Of a DNA stretch of 23,425 nt, positions 20,563 through 23,425 are shown piece by piece. The DNA is from an archaeon. Lineage in GTDB: Archaea; Nanobdellota; Nanobdellia; Pacearchaeales; GW2011-AR1. Within the stretch, counting starts at the first letter, position 1; each line of letters begins with the position of its first letter. The stretch covers positions 1 through 23,425 of the forward strand of contig JAUYLQ010000020.1 of the NCBI GenBank assembly GCA_030699005.1. Direction: 5' to 3'. A model generated the notes under the pieces. It worked only from the letters and a program-made list of their open reading frames with translations. It made no database searches and was not told the origin of the DNA. The position numbers and the translations under genes are program-made.

Positions 20563-21459
20563 TCACCCTTTTCTTGCTTTAACAATCTTCTCAACAAGAG
20601 AAATCATTTCTTTCATAAATTCTTCAGCTCTATTTTGCCACATATCAATTTCAATTCCTTTAAGGTCGGAAATTTCCCTGTGATCTATTTTTTTATGAAG
20701 ATAATAAAGGTCCTTGTACCAATCAACATATCTCATTTTCAAAAATCCTTTGTCAACAAATGCTTCTTTTAAGTCAACCATTACATGCTCTGGTGAAGGG
20801 GGAAAATAACCTGCTGCAATTAAAGCTCCATGTGCAGAATCAACCATTGACCAATAAAGGCCGTCAATTGCTGTAAGTTCAGCTGCCTTGCTTCTTGCAA
20901 TGTGCATTGGCGCTCTTTGAATGCATTGGTAAATCGCTTCAGGAGTTCCTTTTATCTTTCCCTGAAGCATTAAGTATTTCAAGGGCTCAATAAACCCTGC
21001 ATAATCTAAAACGGGAAAACCGCTCCTTATAATATTCAAGACTACCGGGTCTCCCTTCATTAAGTCATCCCACCATGTGCTTAGCTTGATTGTATTTATA
21101 TGAAGTTTTGCTGAATAAGGATTTCTTTGCAAAATTTTGTCAAGTTCTTCCCTGTACCAGGAAATTAATTCTGGGTCCCATTTCAAGGAAACGTCATCAA
21201 TAATTAAGATTATATCAATATCTGACCCGACAACTGTTTTTTCCTTCTCAACTGAGCCAAAAAGAACAATTGACTTAATTATCTTTTTGAACTTTTCATA
21301 AACTTTAACCGCAAAATCTGTTGCAATTTCATGATCTGTTTTAAGACTTAAAGTTTTTGGACTGTTTTTTTGGATTTTTAAACTTACCTTTTTAGAAACC
21401 TTCTTATCCATCTTAGAGACCTCTTTCTTAGGAACATTTTTTTCTTTTTTTTTCACCAT
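20563..21459 (-). CDS. Nucleotidyltransferase-HEPN-like fusion protein (298 aa)
   Basis: A Lys-rich N-terminal tail (1-40) precedes a pol-beta nucleotidyltransferase domain: IVLFGSVEKEK (64-74, GS at 68-69) and GSDIDIILIIDD (78-89, Asp 80 and Asp 82). A linker motif (NIIRSGFPVLDYAGFIEPLK, 142-161) and a helical HEPN-like domain follow (about 185-295, AHGALIAAGYFPPSPEHV). In bacteria and archaea MNT and HEPN often form toxin-antitoxin pairs with the MNT AMPylating the HEPN; here both parts are on one chain and I see no R-x4-6-H RNase motif. The substrate is unknown. The same layout recurs in the 591-aa protein at 13824. A TATA-like ATTTAAAT lies about 32 bases upstream. Confidence 0.82.
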   Translation of the reverse strand: MVKKKEKNVPKKEVSKMDKKVSKKVSLKIQKNSPKTLSLKTDHEIATDFAVKVYEKFKKIIKSIVLFGSVEKEKTVVGSDIDIILIIDDVSLKWDPELISWYREELDKILQRNPYSAKLHINTIKLSTWWDDLMKGDPVVLNIIRSGFPVLDYAGFIEPLKYLMLQGKIKGTPEAIYQCIQRAPMHIARSKAAELTAIDGLYWSMVDSAHGALIAAGYFPPSPEHVMVDLKEAFVDKGFLKMRYVDWYKDLYYLHKKIDHREISDLKGIEIDMWQNRAEEFMKEMISLVEKIVKARKG

Positions 21460-21504
21460 CTTTACATTTCAATATATATTTTCAGGTATTTAAATATTCT
21501 TGAA

Positions 21505-23385
21505 TTAAAATCCGCCTCCACCCATTCTTCCTCCTCCTTCTCTGCCCTGACCCTGCTGTCCTCCAAGGCTTTGAGGAAGTTGTGAAAACCCTGCGCCAAA
21601 CATTTGGTAATTTGTTGAAGGAAGAATTTGACCATAACCTTCCATATAACTTTGCTGAAAACCTGCGGCCTGGGACCAATAAGGACCAATTCCTGAGGAA
21701 TAAACAGGAGAACCGTATGCTTCAAGCATTTGAGGAAAAGGCGAAGACTTGAAATGCTCGAACCATCCGCCAACTTCATTTATCTTTATCGCTTTTGCCC
21801 CTTCTTCACCAAGAGCTTCTAAAAGAGCCCGAAAAGGGACGTTTCCCATCCCTGGCGGCAAATGAGAATCGTTAAATCCAAAGTTGTCCGTTAAATGAAC
21901 TTTATTTACAAACTTTTTAACTATTTCAGCTTCTTTAACTAAATCTTCATCGGTGTATCCAAATTTTTTAGACATATTCATGTGCCCAACATCAAAAGTG
22001 ACCCCAATTAACTTTGCTGCGACTTTTTCTGCATCTCCTTTTGAAAGTCCTTTTTCTTTTGACAGTTTATCGGCAAGTTTCTCTCTTGAAGCTACAACAA
22101 GATTTTTCAAATCTTCACCCTGAGAAAAACCCATTTCCTGATACAAGTTTTCAATTGAGAGTGCCGGAGCTTTGTCTTTCTTTTGCTCATAAGCATACAT
22201 TGCTACATTTGAAAATGTGTCAGATGCTTTGTTTATCGAAAAGGATTCAAGATCCTGAAGCATTCCGATATTATATTTTTTAAGAGACCTTAAATCTTCT
22301 GCAAGAGCCTGAATTGCATAAGACTGATTTTGCAAGTTGTTTCTGTGAGATATTGCTTCCATTCTTTTATTTTCATCTTTTAAGTTTTCTAATTCTTCCA
22401 AAGAATAACCTCCATAAAGATTTTTTTGATAATTTTTCGAGAACTCTTTAAGCCTGTTTTTTATTTCTTCTTTTTCCTCTTTGGTCTTCCCTCCATACTG
22501 ATAGGCTTTATCAAAAAGTCCGTGGACAAGAAGTTCTGCCTGATGTATGTGCGAGTTTGCTGTCTGAAGACTTAGAAGCTGCTCTTTTTGTGCCGGACTA
22601 AAATCGCTGAATTTTTTCTTTTTCATCTGAAGCTCGTGATAGTACCCCCCTGCAACCGGATAGACTTCGGAGAGAATCCTGTCTGCATTTTCTTTTTCAA
22701 ACAAAATTTTATCCACATCTTTTCTCCACTGAGTTAAATTGTGGGAAACGAGGGACTCTTCCGGGCTTAATTTATCACCTTTTTCAAGATTTCCTCCTTC
22801 GGGATCATATTGAACAGATTCTTTTAACGGAACAATCTCTCCTGTTTCTTTATTCACCGCCATAAGGACTTCAGTAACTTTTTTTCTATTTCCATCTTCA
22901 TCTTTTACATATTTAAAATTTGAACCGTAGGTGTTTGAACCATGAACTGTGATTGGCATATTACCTTTTTCATCGAGGATTACCGCTTTATCAATAACGT
23001 CTTTTAATTGTCTTTCAACTAAGAGTCTGTTTGATTCCTCCCAGCCTCTTTGGCCGAAGCCTGAAGGGTCTGTTCCCTGAATTGGAGCGTGAAGGGTAAG
23101 TTCTGCTTCAGCAAGTTTTGCTTTCCTTCTCATTTCTGCAAAATGCTGTTTTGGAATTGTTTCAAAAACCTGAGGGGAAAGAGATCCTATTTCCATAACT
23201 GAAATTCCCTGATTTAATGACTGGCTTAAAGCTGCAATCTGATTTGCAACTCTTGGGTCCGTAGTTAAACCAAGCTGTTTTGCAGGAATAAGGCCTTGTT
23301 TTCCCAAATAAGGAGAATCTTCAGACGGGGAAAAATTTTTGTAACCCGGCTCATAAACGTTTTCAATAGTATAATCTCTTGCCAT
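21505..23385 (-). CDS. Endonuclease IV-like TIM barrel with long helical insertion and Gly/Gln-rich tail
   Basis: 626 aa, over twice the size of endonuclease IV. The metal ligands of the family can all be placed: His 99 (LHAP), His 148 (VHGS), Glu 412 (SIEN), Asp 465 and His 468 (FDVGH), His 497 (VHLTD), Asp 506 and His 508 (NDSH) and Glu 537 (KINEVGG). The D-x-x-H and D-x-H spacings fit Endo IV, which cuts DNA at abasic sites with three zinc ions. Residues about 170-400 are a charged helical insertion between ligands 2 and 3. Residues about 555-626 are low-complexity, rich in Gly, Gln, Tyr and Ser, ending GGGRMGGGGF. A sugar-isomerase-like role (xylose isomerase superfamily) is the alternative. 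The start ATG has only a weak upstream TATA. Confidence 0.75.
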   Translation of the reverse strand: MARDYTIENVYEPGYKNFSPSEDSPYLGKQGLIPAKQLGLTTDPRVANQIAALSQSLNQGISVMEIGSLSPQVFETIPKQHFAEMRRKAKLAEAELTLHAPIQGTDPSGFGQRGWEESNRLLVERQLKDVIDKAVILDEKGNMPITVHGSNTYGSNFKYVKDEDGNRKKVTEVLMAVNKETGEIVPLKESVQYDPEGGNLEKGDKLSPEESLVSHNLTQWRKDVDKILFEKENADRILSEVYPVAGGYYHELQMKKKKFSDFSPAQKEQLLSLQTANSHIHQAELLVHGLFDKAYQYGGKTKEEKEEIKNRLKEFSKNYQKNLYGGYSLEELENLKDENKRMEAISHRNNLQNQSYAIQALAEDLRSLKKYNIGMLQDLESFSINKASDTFSNVAMYAYEQKKDKAPALSIENLYQEMGFSQGEDLKNLVVASREKLADKLSKEKGLSKGDAEKVAAKLIGVTFDVGHMNMSKKFGYTDEDLVKEAEIVKKFVNKVHLTDNFGFNDSHLPPGMGNVPFRALLEALGEEGAKAIKINEVGGWFEHFKSSPFPQMLEAYGSPVYSSGIGPYWSQAAGFQQSYMEGYGQILPSTNYQMFGAGFSQLPQSLGGQQGQGREGGGRMGGGGF

Positions 23386-23425
23386 AAATTACATTTTTCA
23401 CCTCAATAATCTTAAGAAAAATATG

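Noticed and set aside
20563..21459. Classic MNT/HEPN toxin-antitoxin module
   Set aside because: Both parts are on one chain, no R-x4-6-H RNase motif was found and no partner gene is adjacent.
22014..22283. 89-codon plus-strand frame opposite the Endo IV-like gene
   Set aside because: Antisense shadow; the minus-strand frame carries the conserved metal ligands.
1..23425. CRISPR array, rRNA, transposase or integrase
   Set aside because: No regularly spaced repeats, no rRNA-like sequence and no recombinase motifs were seen in any frame.

Overview
The window reads as a gene-dense, AT-rich archaeal chromosome segment. Most likely it is a small-genome DPANN archaeon of the Pacearchaeota/Woesearchaeota/Nanoarchaeota type. 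Archaeal markers are a group II chaperonin (thermosome), ribosomal proteins eL33 (L35Ae) and uL16 (L10e), a Trm-G10-like tRNA methylase, tRNAs without encoded CCA, and TATA-type promoters. The TATA elements sit with striking regularity about 24-27 bases before the start codon, so most monocistronic or first genes appear to be leaderless. Shine-Dalgarno-like motifs appear mainly at internal operon genes. The DPANN assignment is inference from gene content and style, not from a marker phylogeny.

Layout. Bases 1-128 hold the 3' end of an unknown plus-strand gene. Bases 232-3876 hold a very large exported or membrane protein (1132 aa, GTG start) bracketed by two 36-bp imperfect direct repeats. 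It carries a J-domain with intact HPD and a C-terminal domain that resembles the phosphothreonine-lyase/lanthipeptide-lyase fold (OspF, SpvC, LanKC). This is the strongest candidate for something undescribed. Next come four minus-strand envelope or unknown genes (3881-6669). The divergent thermosome gene (6751-8367) converges on a SemiSWEET-tatD operon. tRNA-Gly(GCC) follows, with a duplicated 3' end, then a tandem NDT-like protein and a DoxX/cytochrome b5 membrane operon. Then come tRNA-Val(TAC), a SET-domain methyltransferase, a stand-alone PAS protein, a DinB-like protein, a two-helix membrane protein, and a 591-aa nucleotidyltransferase whose N-terminus looks like a decayed second nucleotidyltransferase domain. 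An MFS transporter, the Trm-G10-like methylase, the eL33/unknown/uL16 operon and a three-gene operon of unknowns follow. The window closes with a minus-strand nucleotidyltransferase-HEPN-like protein and a 626-aa endonuclease IV-like TIM barrel with all nine metal ligands, a large helical insertion and a Gly/Gln/Tyr-rich tail.

How they fit together. The core genes cover protein folding (thermosome), translation (eL33, uL16, tRNA methylase, tRNAs) and nucleic-acid processing (TatD, the Endo IV-like protein, the nucleotidyltransferases). The accessory genes lie near 1-3.9 kb and 11.5-13.2 kb, beside repeats or tRNA 3'-end duplications, which hints at gene gain there. No transposase, integrase, rRNA or CRISPR array was seen.
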